Shown piece after piece: positions 47,823 to 58,858 of a stretch of 64,000 bases of DNA. The position numbers and the translations under genes are program-made. A model generated the notes under the pieces. It saw only the letters and a program-made list of their open reading frames with translations. It searched no databases and was not told where the DNA came from. The stretch covers positions 1,648,576-1,712,575 of the forward strand of contig NZ_KK020676.1 in the NCBI RefSeq assembly GCF_000307775.2, in the 5' to 3' direction. Positions within the stretch are counted from its first letter, which is position 1, and each line of letters starts with the position of its first letter. This stretch comes from Stutzerimonas stutzeri KOS6. Lineage in GTDB: Bacteria; Pseudomonadota; Gammaproteobacteria; Pseudomonadales; Pseudomonadaceae.

Positions 47823-50033
47823 ATGATCAACCAGGGACTCAGCGAAAAGGAACTGCAGGACGCCATCGTCAGCGAGGCGCTGGAGCAGGCGCTGCCGGAG
47901 GTGGCGCCGCCTGCGCCGCCGGAACTCGTCGAGGAGGTGCCGGTCGCGCCGGTACTGAATCTGGATGACAGCGCGCTGTATATCCATCGCGAGCTTTCGC
48001 AGCTGCAGTTCAACATCCGCGTGCTGGAGCAGGCGTTGGATGAGTCCTACCCGCTGCTGGAGCGGCTGAAGTTCCTGCTGATCTTTTCCAGCAACCTCGA
48101 CGAGTTCTTCGAGATCCGCGTCGCCGGCCTGAAAAAGCGCGTGACCTTCGCGCGCGAGCAGGCCGGTGCCGATGGCCTGCAGCCGCATCAGGCGCTGGCG
48201 CGCATCTCCGAACTGGTGCACGAGCAGGTCGGCCGGCAGTACGCGATCCTCAACGATGTGCTGCTGCCGGCCCTGGCCGAACATCAGATTCGTTTCATCC
48301 GCCGCCGGCACTGGACGGCCAAGCTCAAGACCTGGGTGCGCCGCTACTTCCGTGACGAGATCGCGCCGATCGTCACGCCGATCGGGCTGGACCCCACGCA
48401 CCCGTTCCCGCTGCTGGTGAACAAGAGCCTGAACTTCATCGTCGAGCTGGAAGGCGTCGACGCCTTCGGGCGCGATTCCGGTCTGGCGATCATCCCGGCG
48501 CCACGCCTGCTGCCGCGAGTCATTCGCGTACCGGAGTCGGTCGGTGGGCCTGGCGACAACTTCGTCTTCCTCTCCTCGATGATCCATGCCCACGCCGACG
48601 ACCTGTTCCACGGCATGCGGGTCAAGGGCTGCTACCAGTTCCGCCTTACCCGCAACGCCGACCTCTCGGTGGACACCGAGGACGTCGAGGATCTGGCCCG
48701 CGCGCTGCGTGGCGAGCTGATCTCCCGGCGTTACGGTGATGCGGTGCGCCTGGAGGTGGCCGACACCTGCCCGCAGCACCTGGCCGACTTCCTGCTCAAG
48801 CAGTTCAGTCTCGGCGAGAGCGAAATGTACCGCGTCAACGGCCCGGTCAACCTGACCCGGCTGTTCAGCATCACCGGCCTGGACAGCCATCCGGAGCTGC
48901 AATACAACCCGTTCACGCCGTCGATCCCCAAGCTGCTGCAGAACAGCGACAAGATCTTCAGTGTGATCAACAAGCAAGACATCCTCCTGCTGCACCCCTT
49001 CGAATCCTTCACGCCGGTGGTCGATCTGCTGCGCGAGGCGGCCAAGGATCCTTGCGTGCTGGCGATCAAGCAGACGCTGTACCGCTCGGGGGCCAACTCC
49101 GAGATCGTCGATGCGCTGGTCGATGCTGCACGCAGCGGCAAGGAGGTCACTGCGGTGATCGAATTGCGCGCCCGCTTCGATGAGGAATCCAACCTGCAGC
49201 TCGCCAGCCGCCTGCAGCAGGCTGGTGCGGTGGTGATCTACGGTGTGGTCGGCTACAAGACCCACGCCAAGATGATGCTGATCCTGCGTCGCGAGAACGG
49301 CGAGCTATGCCGTTACGCGCATCTGGGCACCGGCAACTACCACGCGGCCAATGCGAGGCTGTACACCGACTACAGCCTGCTGACTTCCGACGACGCACTG
49401 TGCGAAGACGTCTCCAAGCTGTTCAGTCAGCTGATCGGCATGGGCAAGACCATGCGCATGAAGAAGCTGCTGCACGCGCCCTTCACCCTGAAGAAGACCT
49501 TGCTCGACCTGATCGCCCTGGAAACCCAGCACGCGGCGGAGGGGCGGCCGGCGCATATCATCCTCAAGATCAACGCGCTGACCGATCCGAAGATGATCAA
49601 GGCGCTGTACAAGGCCAGCCAGACTGGCGTGCGCGTCGATCTCATCGTGCGTGGCATGTGCTGCCTGCGGCCGGGCATCGCCGGGGTGTCGCACAACATC
49701 CACGTGCGCTCGATCATCGGTCGCTTCCTCGAGCACAGTCGGGCGTTCTACTTCCAGAATGATGGCGACGAGAAACTCTATCTTTCCAGTGCCGACTGGA
49801 TGGAGCGCAACCTCGATCGGCGGGTGGAAACCTGTTTCCCCGTGGAGGGCAGGAAACTGCTGATGCGGGTGAAGAAGGAGCTGGAGGGCTTCCTCAGCGA
49901 CAACACCCAGAGCTGGATCCTGCAGTCTGACGGCAGTTACCTGCGCAACAGCCCCACCGGCAACCAGAATGCGCGCAATGTGCAGAGCACGTTGCTGGAG
50001 CGCCTCACCGGGCCGCAGGTGGGGGCGCGCTGA
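47823..50033 (+). CDS. ppk1: polyphosphate kinase 1
   Basis: A 736-residue enzyme that polymerises ATP gamma-phosphate into polyphosphate. The phosphoacceptor is H481 in [11 protein letters not shown]; a second conserved histidine lies in [21 protein letters not shown]. The N-terminal 45 residues are acidic and Pro-rich ([18 protein letters not shown]) and precede the standard [14 protein letters not shown] start. It lies 20 bp after hemB and converges on ppx. Confidence 0.97.
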   Translation: MINQGLSEKELQDAIVSEALEQALPEVAPPAPPELVEEVPVAPVLNLDDSALYIHRELSQLQFNIRVLEQALDESYPLLERLKFLLIFSSNLDEFFEIRVAGLKKRVTFAREQAGADGLQPHQALARISELVHEQVGRQYAILNDVLLPALAEHQIRFIRRRHWTAKLKTWVRRYFRDEIAPIVTPIGLDPTHPFPLLVNKSLNFIVELEGVDAFGRDSGLAIIPAPRLLPRVIRVPESVGGPGDNFVFLSSMIHAHADDLFHGMRVKGCYQFRLTRNADLSVDTEDVEDLARALRGELISRRYGDAVRLEVADTCPQHLADFLLKQFSLGESEMYRVNGPVNLTRLFSITGLDSHPELQYNPFTPSIPKLLQNSDKIFSVINKQDILLLHPFESFTPVVDLLREAAKDPCVLAIKQTLYRSGANSEIVDALVDAARSGKEVTAVIELRARFDEESNLQLASRLQQAGAVVIYGVVGYKTHAKMMLILRRENGELCRYAHLGTGNYHAANARLYTDYSLLTSDDALCEDVSKLFSQLIGMGKTMRMKKLLHAPFTLKKTLLDLIALETQHAAEGRPAHIILKINALTDPKMIKALYKASQTGVRVDLIVRGMCCLRPGIAGVSHNIHVRSIIGRFLEHSRAFYFQNDGDEKLYLSSADWMERNLDRRVETCFPVEGRKLLMRVKKELEGFLSDNTQSWILQSDGSYLRNSPTGNQNARNVQSTLLERLTGPQVGAR

Positions 50034-50122
50034 GTCAAGCAGCCGTCGGCGTTTCGTTTCCGGCTATGGCGGGACGGGCGCACCGTTCCGGCCCATGAGG
50101 CGAAGACTGGACACCTGAATCG

Positions 50123-50149
50123 ACAAGGGCCCTAACGGGCCCTTGTTTC
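50123..50149 (+). terminator. intrinsic terminator between ppk1 and ppx
   Basis: ACAAGGGCCC (50123-50132), loop TAAC, GGGCCCTTGT (50137-50146), then TTCATTT. The 10-bp stem serves ppk1 and overlaps the last codon of convergent ppx. Confidence 0.85.
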
Positions 50150-51650
50150 ATTTCATCCGCAGTTCGTAGCCGATCCGTGCCAGCCAGGCCGCTTCGGCTT
50201 CGAAGTCGGCCCGAGTCAGCGGGTTGGCGTCGAGCCAGCCGGCCGGGAAGATCAGCTCTAGGCTGCGTTCGGCGGCCTTCAGCTGCACCTCGGAAACGGC
50301 GTTGGCGCCGCGGATGTGATGGAACAGGATGGCGAAGCGCAACAGGATACACAGGCGAACCAGTGCATCGGCGTCGGCACCGATCTCGCCGAATTTTTCC
50401 TGCGGAATGTTGCGCCGATGGCCGCGCACCAGCAGTGCCAGCATGAGCTGATCCTGGCGCGAAAAGCCGGGCAGATCGGAGTGCTCGATCAGATAGGCGC
50501 CGTGCTTGTGGTAGTGGTAATGGGCGATGTCCAGGCCCACCTCGTGCACCCGCGCGGCCCAGGCGAGCAGCTCGCGGTGCCAGTCCTGATCGAGATTCCA
50601 GGCTTCGGCGACCTGGTCGAACGCCTCCAGCGCCTTTGCTTCGACGCGTGCAGCCTGTTCCATGTCGACGTGGTAGCGCTCCATCAGGAAGCTCAGCGAG
50701 CGGTCACGGATATCCTCGTCGTGATGGCGGCCCAGCAGGTCGTACAGCACACCTTCGCGCAACGCGCCTTCGGAGTGGGCCATGCTGCCGATCTCGAGCG
50801 CGTCGAAGATCGCCTCGAGAATCGCCAGGCCCGCAGGAAACACCCCGCGGCGATCCGGCTTGACGCCATCGATGTCGATCTTCTCCACGTCGCCGAGCTT
50901 GAACAGCTTGCGCTTGAGCCAGCCGAGGCCTTCGGCTGTGACCTCGCCATTGCTGAATCCGCCACTCTTGATGGCCAGTCCCACGGCACGGATGGTGCCG
51001 GAAGCACCGATGGATTCCTGCCAGCCGAGTCGGCGCAGGCCATGCTCGATACCCATCAGCTCGACCCGCGCCGCGGTGTAGGCCTGGGCGTAGCGCGCCG
51101 GGCTGATCTTGCCGTCGCGGAAGAACCGCTGGGTGTAGCTCACGCAACCCATCTGCAGGCTTTCGCGCAGTTGTGACTCGAAGCCTTCGCCAATGATGAA
51201 TTCGGTGCTGCCGCCGCCGATGTCGGCGACCAGGCGGCGGCCTTGGCTGGCCGGGATGGTGTGCGACACACCCAGATAGATCAGGCGCGCCTCTTCCCGG
51301 CCCGAGATGACTTCGACCTGGTGATTGACGATTTCTTCGGCGCGGCGGATGAAGGTGGCGCGATTGCGCGCTTCGCGCAGGGCATTGGTACCGACGATGC
51401 GCACCGCACCCTGGGGCAGGTGATTGACCAGCTGGGCGAAGCGTCGCAGACAGTCGAGTCCGCGCTGCATCGCCGCCTCGTCGAGCAGCCGGTTCTCGTC
51501 GATGCCGGCGGCCAGCTGAACCTTTTCGCCGAGCCGTTCGAGGATCCGCACCTCGCCATTGCTGGTGCGAGCAAGCACCATGTGAAAGCTGTTCGAGCCC
51601 AGATCCAGGGCGGCGATCATGGGAAAAGTCTCAGTGGTGTTCTGGCGCAT
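50148..51650 (-). CDS. ppx: exopolyphosphatase
   Basis: A 500-residue Ppx/GppA enzyme that releases phosphate from the end of polyphosphate. ASKHA phosphate-binding motifs are [13 protein letters not shown] and [12 protein letters not shown]; the C-terminal HD-like domain contains [20 protein letters not shown]. The ATG at 51650 is used; an internal ATG at 51620 ([12 protein letters not shown]) is an alternative, and both have weak ribosome sites. It converges on ppk1. Confidence 0.95.
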   Translation of the reverse strand: MRQNTTETFPMIAALDLGSNSFHMVLARTSNGEVRILERLGEKVQLAAGIDENRLLDEAAMQRGLDCLRRFAQLVNHLPQGAVRIVGTNALREARNRATFIRRAEEIVNHQVEVISGREEARLIYLGVSHTIPASQGRRLVADIGGGSTEFIIGEGFESQLRESLQMGCVSYTQRFFRDGKISPARYAQAYTAARVELMGIEHGLRRLGWQESIGASGTIRAVGLAIKSGGFSNGEVTAEGLGWLKRKLFKLGDVEKIDIDGVKPDRRGVFPAGLAILEAIFDALEIGSMAHSEGALREGVLYDLLGRHHDEDIRDRSLSFLMERYHVDMEQAARVEAKALEAFDQVAEAWNLDQDWHRELLAWAARVHEVGLDIAHYHYHKHGAYLIEHSDLPGFSRQDQLMLALLVRGHRRNIPQEKFGEIGADADALVRLCILLRFAILFHHIRGANAVSEVQLKAAERSLELIFPAGWLDANPLTRADFEAEAAWLARIGYELRMK

Positions 51651-51770
51651 TGGGCAGTCTCGATGCAAAACCCCGACATCCTGACATGATCGTCCCCATC
51701 CGCCAACGCAGACGTCGCCGCACCATGCCGCCAAGAGCGGGCGCTCGTCGTCCCCTGGCGGGTCTGCGGC

Positions 51771-51799
51771 TTTCGGTCTGTTCCCAGTAGGGCTATGAT
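51771..51799 (+). promoter_or_regulatory. candidate sigma-70 promoter of trxA
   Basis: TTTCGG (51771-51776), 17 bases, TATGAT (51794-51799). The -10 is good and the -35 modest. The gene starts 34 bp downstream. Confidence 0.5.
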
Positions 51800-51833
51800 G
51801 GCGGCCTTTCCGTTCCGACCCTGGAGAAATTCC

Positions 51834-52160
51834 ATGAGCGAATACATCAATAATGTCAGTGACAGCAGTTTCGAGCAGGACGTCCTCCAGGCCGACGGTC
51901 CCGTGTTGGTCGACTACTGGGCTGAGTGGTGTGGCCCCTGCAAAATGATCGCGCCGGTACTCGACGAGATTGCCAAGGACTACGAAGGCCGTCTGAAGGT
52001 TTGCAAGCTCAACATCGACGAGAACCAGGAAACGCCGCCGAAGTATGGCGTGCGCGGTATCCCGACGCTGATGCTGTTCAAGAACGGCAACGTCGAGGCC
52101 ACCAAGGTCGGTGCGCTGTCCAAGTCGCAACTGGCTGCCTTCCTCGACAGCAACATCTGA
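51834..52160 (+). CDS. trxA: thioredoxin
   Basis: A 108-residue thioredoxin with the redox pair C33/C36 in AEWCGPCKM, the cis-proline in RGIPTLMLF and conserved D27 in VLVDYWA. It reduces disulfides in ribonucleotide reductase and other proteins. The ATG follows GGAGA. It is divergent from ppx and followed by its own terminator before rho. Confidence 0.97.
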   Translation: MSEYINNVSDSSFEQDVLQADGPVLVDYWAEWCGPCKMIAPVLDEIAKDYEGRLKVCKLNIDENQETPPKYGVRGIPTLMLFKNGNVEATKVGALSKSQLAAFLDSNI

Positions 52161-52178
52161 GAACGACGACGTTCGTTT

Positions 52179-52210
52179 GCAAAACCCTCGCAGATGCGAG
52201 GGTTTTTTTA
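52179..52210 (+). terminator. intrinsic terminator of trxA
   Basis: ACCCTCGCA and TGCGAGGGT form a 9-bp stem with a 2-4 base loop, followed by TTTTTTTA, about 20 bp after the trxA stop. It separates trxA from the rho leader. Confidence 0.9.
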
Positions 52211-52391
52211 TCGGCAGGGTGGACGCTTCGCCTGCACGGTGCTACATTCGGCCTCGCGACGCTTTCTTCCGTCGCCCTCTGCATGCCGTCGCCGACGCAC
52301 TTCAGCCTCATAAAGCACAACGAATCCGTTCGTCTCCTGCTGCGCGGCTTCTCAAGCTAATCGCTTTCTACATCCTTCCTGATCTCTTTCT
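52211..52391 (+). promoter_or_regulatory. rho leader region (possible Pseudomon-Rho RNA)
   Basis: About 180 bp between the trxA terminator and the rho ATG. The last 30 bases are pyrimidine-rich (CATCCTTCCTGATCTCTTTC) with no Shine-Dalgarno. Two short upstream frames are visible: an ATG frame at 52283-52360 (25 codons) and a frame open from a GTG at 52219 whose TGA (52393-52395) overlaps the rho ATG. A conserved 'Pseudomon-Rho' RNA is known upstream of rho in Pseudomonas; I place it here by position, not by a verified structure. Confidence 0.5.
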
Positions 52392-53651
<1,260 letters not shown>

Positions 53652-53670
53652 GCAACTCGTCGTTGCCAGC

Positions 53671-53700
53671 AAGGCCGGGGAAACCCGGCCTTCGTCTGTC
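53671..53700 (+). terminator. probable terminator of rho
   Basis: AAGGCCGGG (53671-53679), loop GAAA, CCCGGCCTT, then CGTCTGTCT. The 9-bp stem with GNRA-type loop is strong, the T-run is poor. Confidence 0.65.
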
Positions 53701-53772
53701 TGCAGGTTTGGAAAACACGGCGCTGGGGCTAAACTTTGCGCCCCGACCTGCCGGCCCATGCGAGGCTCAAGC

Positions 53773-55239
53773 ATGCAGTATCGCGATCTGCGCGACTTTA
53801 TCAGCGGCCTGGAAAAACGCGGTGAGCTCAAGCGCGTCACGGCTGCTGTTTCTCCCGTACTGGAAATGACCGAGATCTGCGACCGCACCCTGCGCAAGCA
53901 GGGCCCGGCGCTGCTTTTCGAGAACCCGGCCGGCTTCGACATGCCGGTACTCGGCAATCTGTTCGGCACGCCGCAACGGGTCGCCCTCGGCATGGGCGCC
54001 GAGGACGTCAGCGAGCTGCGCGAGATCGGCAAGCTGCTGGCCTTCCTCAAGGAGCCGGAGCCGCCCAAGGGGTTGAAGGACGCCTGGAGCAAGCTGCCGA
54101 TCTACAAGAAGGTCATCAGCATGGCGCCCAAGGTGCTCAGGGATGCGCCCTGCCAAGAAGTGATCCTCGAGGGTGACGACGTCGATCTGGCGAAGATCCC
54201 GGTGCAGCATTGCTGGCCGGGTGACGCGGCGCCGCTGATCACCTGGGGGCTTACCATTACCCGGGGACCGAACAAGGAGCGGCAGAACCTCGGTATCTAC
54301 CGTCAGCAGGTGATCGGTCGCAACAAGGTCATCATGCGCTGGCTCAGTCATCGCGGCGGTGCGCTGGATTTCCGCGAGTGGTGCGAGAAATATCCGGATC
54401 GTCCGTACCCGGTCGCCGTGGCGCTGGGCGCCGATCCGGCGACGATTCTCGGTGCCGTCACGCCTGTGCCCGATACGCTGTCCGAATACGCCTTCGCCGG
54501 CCTGCTGCGCGGATCGCGCACCGAACTGGTCAAGGCGATCGGCTCCGACCTGCAGGTGCCGGCGTACGCCGAGATCGTCCTCGAAGGGCATATTTATCCC
54601 GGCGAGATGGCCGACGAAGGGCCCTATGGCGACCATACCGGCTATTACAACGAGGTGGACCGTTTTCCGGTGTTCACCGTAGAGCGCATCACCCAGCGCA
54701 GGAATCCGATCTACCACAGTACCTACACCGGCCGGCCGCCGGACGAGCCGGCGATTCTCGGCGTGGCACTGAACGAGGTGTTCGTACCGATCCTGCAGAA
54801 GCAGTTCCCGGAAATCGTCGACTTCTACCTGCCTCCGGAAGGCTGTTCCTACCGCATGGCGGTGGTGACCATGAAGAAGCAGTACCCCGGCCATGCCAAG
54901 CGGGTGATGCTCGGCGTGTGGAGCTTCCTGCGCCAGTTCATGTACACCAAGTTCGTCATCGTCACCGACGACGACATCAATGCGCGTGACTGGAACGATG
55001 TGATCTGGGCCATTACCACGCGCATGGACCCCAAGCGCGATACGGTGATGATCGACAACACGCCGATCGATTACCTCGACTTCGCTTCGCCGATCTCCGG
55101 GCTGGGTTCGAAGATGGGCCTGGATGCCACCCACAAGTGGCCGGGCGAAACCAGTCGAGAGTGGGGGCGCGCCATCGTTCAGGACCCTGCGGTGAAGCAG
55201 CGGGTCGATGAGCTCTGGTCACAGCTGGGTATCGACTGA
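53773..55239 (+). CDS. ubiD: 4-hydroxy-3-polyprenylbenzoate decarboxylase UbiD
   Basis: A 488-residue prenylated-FMN decarboxylase of ubiquinone synthesis. It starts [19 protein letters not shown] and contains the prFMN-binding core ([18 protein letters not shown], and the acidic [11 protein letters not shown] loop). It requires prFMN made by UbiX, which is not in this window. The ATG at 53773 is the family start. Its partner downstream is a flavin/ferredoxin-type reductase. Confidence 0.97.
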   Translation: MQYRDLRDFISGLEKRGELKRVTAAVSPVLEMTEICDRTLRKQGPALLFENPAGFDMPVLGNLFGTPQRVALGMGAEDVSELREIGKLLAFLKEPEPPKGLKDAWSKLPIYKKVISMAPKVLRDAPCQEVILEGDDVDLAKIPVQHCWPGDAAPLITWGLTITRGPNKERQNLGIYRQQVIGRNKVIMRWLSHRGGALDFREWCEKYPDRPYPVAVALGADPATILGAVTPVPDTLSEYAFAGLLRGSRTELVKAIGSDLQVPAYAEIVLEGHIYPGEMADEGPYGDHTGYYNEVDRFPVFTVERITQRRNPIYHSTYTGRPPDEPAILGVALNEVFVPILQKQFPEIVDFYLPPEGCSYRMAVVTMKKQYPGHAKRVMLGVWSFLRQFMYTKFVIVTDDDINARDWNDVIWAITTRMDPKRDTVMIDNTPIDYLDFASPISGLGSKMGLDATHKWPGETSREWGRAIVQDPAVKQRVDELWSQLGID

Positions 55240-55313
55240 CATAACCGAAGAGGCAGGCCCGAGCCCGCCCGAAGCCTTGGCGGGTCTTCCCGTTCACTGA
55301 TAGCGACGTGCAC

Positions 55314-56285
55314 ATGAAAGTAACCTTGCAGCCTTCCGGTGCCGTACTCGATGTATGGCCCGGCGAAAAACTCCTCGATGCGGCCAGACGGTTGGGCTAC
55401 GAATGCCCGCAGAGCTGTCGCAACGGCAATTGCCATATCTGTGCCTCGCTGCTGGTCGAGGGGCGTGTCCGTCAGGACGGCGAGGTGCGTGATCACGGCG
55501 AGTTGCTGGCCTGTCTGGCCGAGCCGCTGGAAGATTGCGTAGTGCTCTGGGATGGCGTGCTGGCGCCCGGCGAACTGCCGGTGCGCGAGCTGAGCTGCCA
55601 GCTGAGCAGCTATGAGGACGTCGGGGGCGATGTGGTACGCCTGCGCCTGCGCCTGCCTGCCGGTAGGCAGCCGCGTTACCACGCCGGTCAGTACCTGCTG
55701 CTGCAGCGTGGGGATGGCGAGTGGTCGGCCTTTTCCCTCGCCTCGGCACCCGGCAGCGGACGAGAGCTTGAGTTGCACGTGCTGGCCCGCGAGGAGTCCG
55801 CCATCGAGCTGCTGGCCTTCCTGCGGCGCCAGGGCTTTGCGCGAATCCAGATGCCGTTCGGCGATACGCATCTCGCCGAGCTGCCGGATGGCCCGCTGGT
55901 GCTGGTGGCTGCCGGCACCGGCATGGCGCAGATGCACAGTCTGATCGAGTACTGCCGTGCCGCGGGTTTCCCGCATCCGGTTCACCTGTACTGGGGCGTG
56001 CGCCGGCCGGAAGACTTCTACCAGCTGCCACACTGGGACGAGTGGCAGGGCATGAGTAATCTGCATCTGCACCGTGTGGTCAGCGACCTCTGTGGCTGGG
56101 AGGGGCGTTGTGGCATGCTGCACGAGGCAATCCGCGAGGATTTCAGCGATCTCAAGCCGCTGCATATCTACGCCAGCGGCTCGCCGTCGATGGTCTATGG
56201 CACGCTGGATGCGCTGGTGGAGGCGGGCATGGACGCGCATCAGATGCGTGCCGACGTGTTCGCCTACGCGCCGCGCGAAAGCTGA
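55314..56285 (+). CDS. 2Fe-2S ferredoxin-NAD(P)H reductase fusion (Fre/AscD-like)
   Basis: A 323-residue electron-transfer protein. Residues 1-90 are a plant-type ferredoxin with ligands in CPQSCRNGNCHIC and LLACLAEP. Residues 100-320 form an FNR-like module with the flavin motif WSAFSLASAP (RxxS-like position changed) and the NAD-binding VLVAAGTGMAQMHS and the C-terminal YASGSPSMV. It resembles CDP-6-deoxy-delta-3,4-glucoseen reductase and E. coli Fre, which also sits next to ubiD. The ATG at 55314 is used; a GTG at 55308 adds two residues. Confidence 0.88.
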   Translation: MKVTLQPSGAVLDVWPGEKLLDAARRLGYECPQSCRNGNCHICASLLVEGRVRQDGEVRDHGELLACLAEPLEDCVVLWDGVLAPGELPVRELSCQLSSYEDVGGDVVRLRLRLPAGRQPRYHAGQYLLLQRGDGEWSAFSLASAPGSGRELELHVLAREESAIELLAFLRRQGFARIQMPFGDTHLAELPDGPLVLVAAGTGMAQMHSLIEYCRAAGFPHPVHLYWGVRRPEDFYQLPHWDEWQGMSNLHLHRVVSDLCGWEGRCGMLHEAIREDFSDLKPLHIYASGSPSMVYGTLDALVEAGMDAHQMRADVFAYAPRES

Positions 56286-56302
56286 CTCGCCGTACTGCGG
56301 CA

Positions 56303-56339
56303 AAATAAAAAACGCCGGGCTGTCGACCCGGCGTTTTTC
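56303..56339. terminator. bidirectional terminator between the reductase and SPOR genes
   Basis: AAAAACGCCGGG (56308-56319) and CCCGGCGTTTTT (56327-56338) form a 12-bp stem around CTGTCGA. Flanking A- and T-rich bases give terminator form in both directions for these convergent genes. Confidence 0.9.
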
Positions 56340-56341
56340 GT

Positions 56342-57004
56342 TCAGTGTGCCTGGCGCTGTTGCAGCAACAGGTTCTTGTAACCACCAGCGGACAGGGTCT
56401 TTTGCGCTGCGTTCAGTTGTTCGCGGCTGCTGAACGGCCCGACCAGCACGCGATACCAGGGCTCGTCACGGACCTTGACGCCTTCCACGCGCACGTCCTG
56501 ACCCAGCAGGATGATCTGCGCACGTACCCGATCGGCCTCCGCCTGCTGGCGGAACGAGCCTGCCTGCAGGAAGAACTGGGTGACCGGCGCCTTGGCCACG
56601 CTGGGCGGTGGTGGCGGCTCCTGGCCGTTGAGCGCTGCCTGTGCGCGCGCTTCATCGAGCTTTGCCGCTTCCTCCGGGGTTACCGGCGCGGGTGGCTCCG
56701 GCTGCTGGACCTCCGGCGGCAAAATCACTTCGGATTCGGGCAGCAGCGTATAGAAGTCGTATTTGGGCTTTGGCGGTTGTTCGACGCTCTGGGTCCGTGT
56801 GGGCTGTTCCTTTGCGGCCGTCTTCGGGGTGTCCTTGCTGCGTTTGATCTCGTCGCCACCCGGCTCGAGGCTCATCAGGAACATGATGAAGCCGCCGATC
56901 ACCAGGCCGCATACCAGCCAGATCCAGCCCGGCACGGCCTGCCTGGCCGGTGCCTGGTAGCGGCTGGCGCCCCGCTTGGGCGCGGCTTTCTTCCTGGCGG
57001 CCAC
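56342..57004 (-). CDS. SPOR domain protein (FtsN-like)
   Basis: A 220-residue bitopic membrane protein. A basic N-terminus (MAARKKAAPKRGASRYQ) precedes one membrane helix (WIWLVCGLVIGGFIMFLMSL, about residues 27-46), a Pro/Glu-rich linker and a C-terminal SPOR domain (FFLQAGSFRQQAEADRVRAQ, LVGPFSSREQLNAAQ) that binds denuded septal glycan. It is the usual neighbour of argS in Pseudomonas and is often annotated FtsN-like. It is 1 bp downstream of argS. Confidence 0.92.
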   Translation of the reverse strand: MAARKKAAPKRGASRYQAPARQAVPGWIWLVCGLVIGGFIMFLMSLEPGGDEIKRSKDTPKTAAKEQPTRTQSVEQPPKPKYDFYTLLPESEVILPPEVQQPEPPAPVTPEEAAKLDEARAQAALNGQEPPPPPSVAKAPVTQFFLQAGSFRQQAEADRVRAQIILLGQDVRVEGVKVRDEPWYRVLVGPFSSREQLNAAQKTLSAGGYKNLLLQQRQAH

Positions 57005-57005
57005 C

Positions 57006-58745
57006 TTACATGCGCTCCAGTGTTTCCAGGCCGAGCAATTCCAGGCCCTGCTTGAGTGTCCTGCCGGTCAGGGCGGCCAGGCGCAGGCGGCTCTGCTTCT
57101 GCTCCTCCTGTTCGGCGGCGAGGATCGGGCAATGCTCGTAGAAGCTGGAGAACAGCCCGGCCAGGTCGTACAGGTAGGTGCACAACAGGTGTGGCTCGCC
57201 TTTCTCGCCGACGTTGTTCAGCACTTCGCCGAACTGGGCAAGCCTGGCTGCCAGAGCCAGTTCCTGCTCGGCCTCGAGCTGGATGTGTCCGCCGATCTCG
57301 TCGATGCCTTTGCCGAGCTTGCGGAACACGCTGGCCACGCGGGTGTAGGCATACAGCAGGTACGGCGCGGTATTGCCTTCGAAGCTCAGCATCAGCTCGA
57401 AGTTGAAGCGGTAGTCGCTGGTGCGGTGCTTGGACAGGTCGGCATATTTGACGGCGCTGATGCCCACGGCCCGTGCAATCTGGCGCAGTTCGGCCTCATC
57501 GAGTTCCGGGTTCTTGCCCTTGACCAGGGCATAGGCGCGCTGTTCGGCTTCGTCGAGCAGATCGATCAGCTTCACGGTGCCACCATCGCGGGTCTTGAAC
57601 GGACGACCGTCGGCGCCGTTCATGGTGCCGAAGCCCATGTGCTCGAGTTGCATGCCCTCGTGGACGAAGCCGGCGCGGCGCGCCACTTCGAAAGCCATCT
57701 GGAAGTGCAGGGCCTGACGCTGATCGACGAAATACAGCGCGCGATCGGCATGCAGGACCTGGCTGCGGTAGCGCATGGCCGCCAGATCGGTGGTTGCGTA
57801 GAGATAGCCGCCGCCGGCCTTCTGCACGATCACCGGGAGCGGATTGCCTTCGGCATTCTTGAATTCGTCGAGGAAGACGCACTGGGCGCCGTTGTCCTCG
57901 GTCAGCAATCCCTGGCTGCGCAGGGCGTCGACGATCCCCGGGAGTTCAGCGTTATAGGCACTTTCGCCCTTGACGTCAGCGGGAGTCAGCCTGACGTTGA
58001 GGCGGTCGTAGAGCTTCTGGCAGTGCGACAGCGAGATGTCGTTGAAGCGATTCCAGAGGTTCAGGCACTGGCTGTCGCCGGCCTGTAGCTTGACGACCAG
58101 CTCGCGGGCGCGGTCGGCGAACTCGGCGGACTCGTCGAAGCGCTGCTTCGCGGCACGATAGAACTGTTCGAGGTCGGAAAGCTCGCTTTCCGCAGCGGCC
58201 GGCTTTTCCTCGAGGTAGGCCAGCAGCATGCCGAACTGGGTGCCCCAGTCGCCGACGTGGTTCTGCCGGATCACCTCGTCGCCGAGGTACTCGAGCACAC
58301 GACCGACGGCGTCACCGATGATGGTCGAGCGCAGGTGGCCGACATGCATCTCTTTCGCCAGGTTCGGCGATGACAGGTCGATCACCACGCGCTGGGCGGC
58401 CGTAGCCTTGCGCACAGCCAGCTGTGGATCGGCCAAAGCCGTTTCGAGGCGCTCGGCCAGTGCGTCGCTGTTCTGGAAGAAATTCAGGAAGCCTGGCCCG
58501 GCGATTTCCACCTTGCTGATCTGCGCGTCCTGCGGCAGCGCGGCGATCAGCTTCTCGGCCAGGTCGCGCGGCTTCAGTCCGGCCGGTTTGGCCAGCATCA
58601 TGGCGATGTTGCTGGCGAAATCCCCGTGGCTCTTGTCCCTGGTGTTTTCCACCTGGATCGCAGGGGTCAGCCCTTCAGGCAGGACGCCTTCGGCGGTCAG
58701 GCGGACAAGGGCTTGCTGGATCAGGTGGCGAATGCTGTCTTTCAT
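57006..58745 (-). CDS. argS: arginyl-tRNA synthetase
   Basis: A 579-residue class I synthetase. The HIGH-type motif is [14 protein letters not shown], with the Arg-specific N-terminal Add-1 domain (residues 1-110) and the DALR anticodon domain ([19 protein letters not shown]) at the C-terminus. The KMSK loop is replaced, as normal for many ArgRS. The ATG at 58745 ([13 protein letters not shown]) is the conserved start. It lies between priA and the SPOR gene. Confidence 0.97.
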   Translation of the reverse strand: MKDSIRHLIQQALVRLTAEGVLPEGLTPAIQVENTRDKSHGDFASNIAMMLAKPAGLKPRDLAEKLIAALPQDAQISKVEIAGPGFLNFFQNSDALAERLETALADPQLAVRKATAAQRVVIDLSSPNLAKEMHVGHLRSTIIGDAVGRVLEYLGDEVIRQNHVGDWGTQFGMLLAYLEEKPAAAESELSDLEQFYRAAKQRFDESAEFADRARELVVKLQAGDSQCLNLWNRFNDISLSHCQKLYDRLNVRLTPADVKGESAYNAELPGIVDALRSQGLLTEDNGAQCVFLDEFKNAEGNPLPVIVQKAGGGYLYATTDLAAMRYRSQVLHADRALYFVDQRQALHFQMAFEVARRAGFVHEGMQLEHMGFGTMNGADGRPFKTRDGGTVKLIDLLDEAEQRAYALVKGKNPELDEAELRQIARAVGISAVKYADLSKHRTSDYRFNFELMLSFEGNTAPYLLYAYTRVASVFRKLGKGIDEIGGHIQLEAEQELALAARLAQFGEVLNNVGEKGEPHLLCTYLYDLAGLFSSFYEHCPILAAEQEEQKQSRLRLAALTGRTLKQGLELLGLETLERM

Positions 58746-58858
58746 GGTCGGCTCAGTCCGCAAGTGTGCGCGAAAACCCGGCATTATCGCGGTGCGATGG
58801 GTATCGCTTCAAGGTGCGTGCGCGCCGGGCGGCAAAAGTCCGGGTTTCGAGCGGGCGA

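Noticed and set aside
52326..52334. CCGTTCGTC in the rho leader resembles an AlgR binding site
   Set aside because: A 9-base match is expected by chance about once in this much sequence, and there is no second site or known AlgR control of rho.
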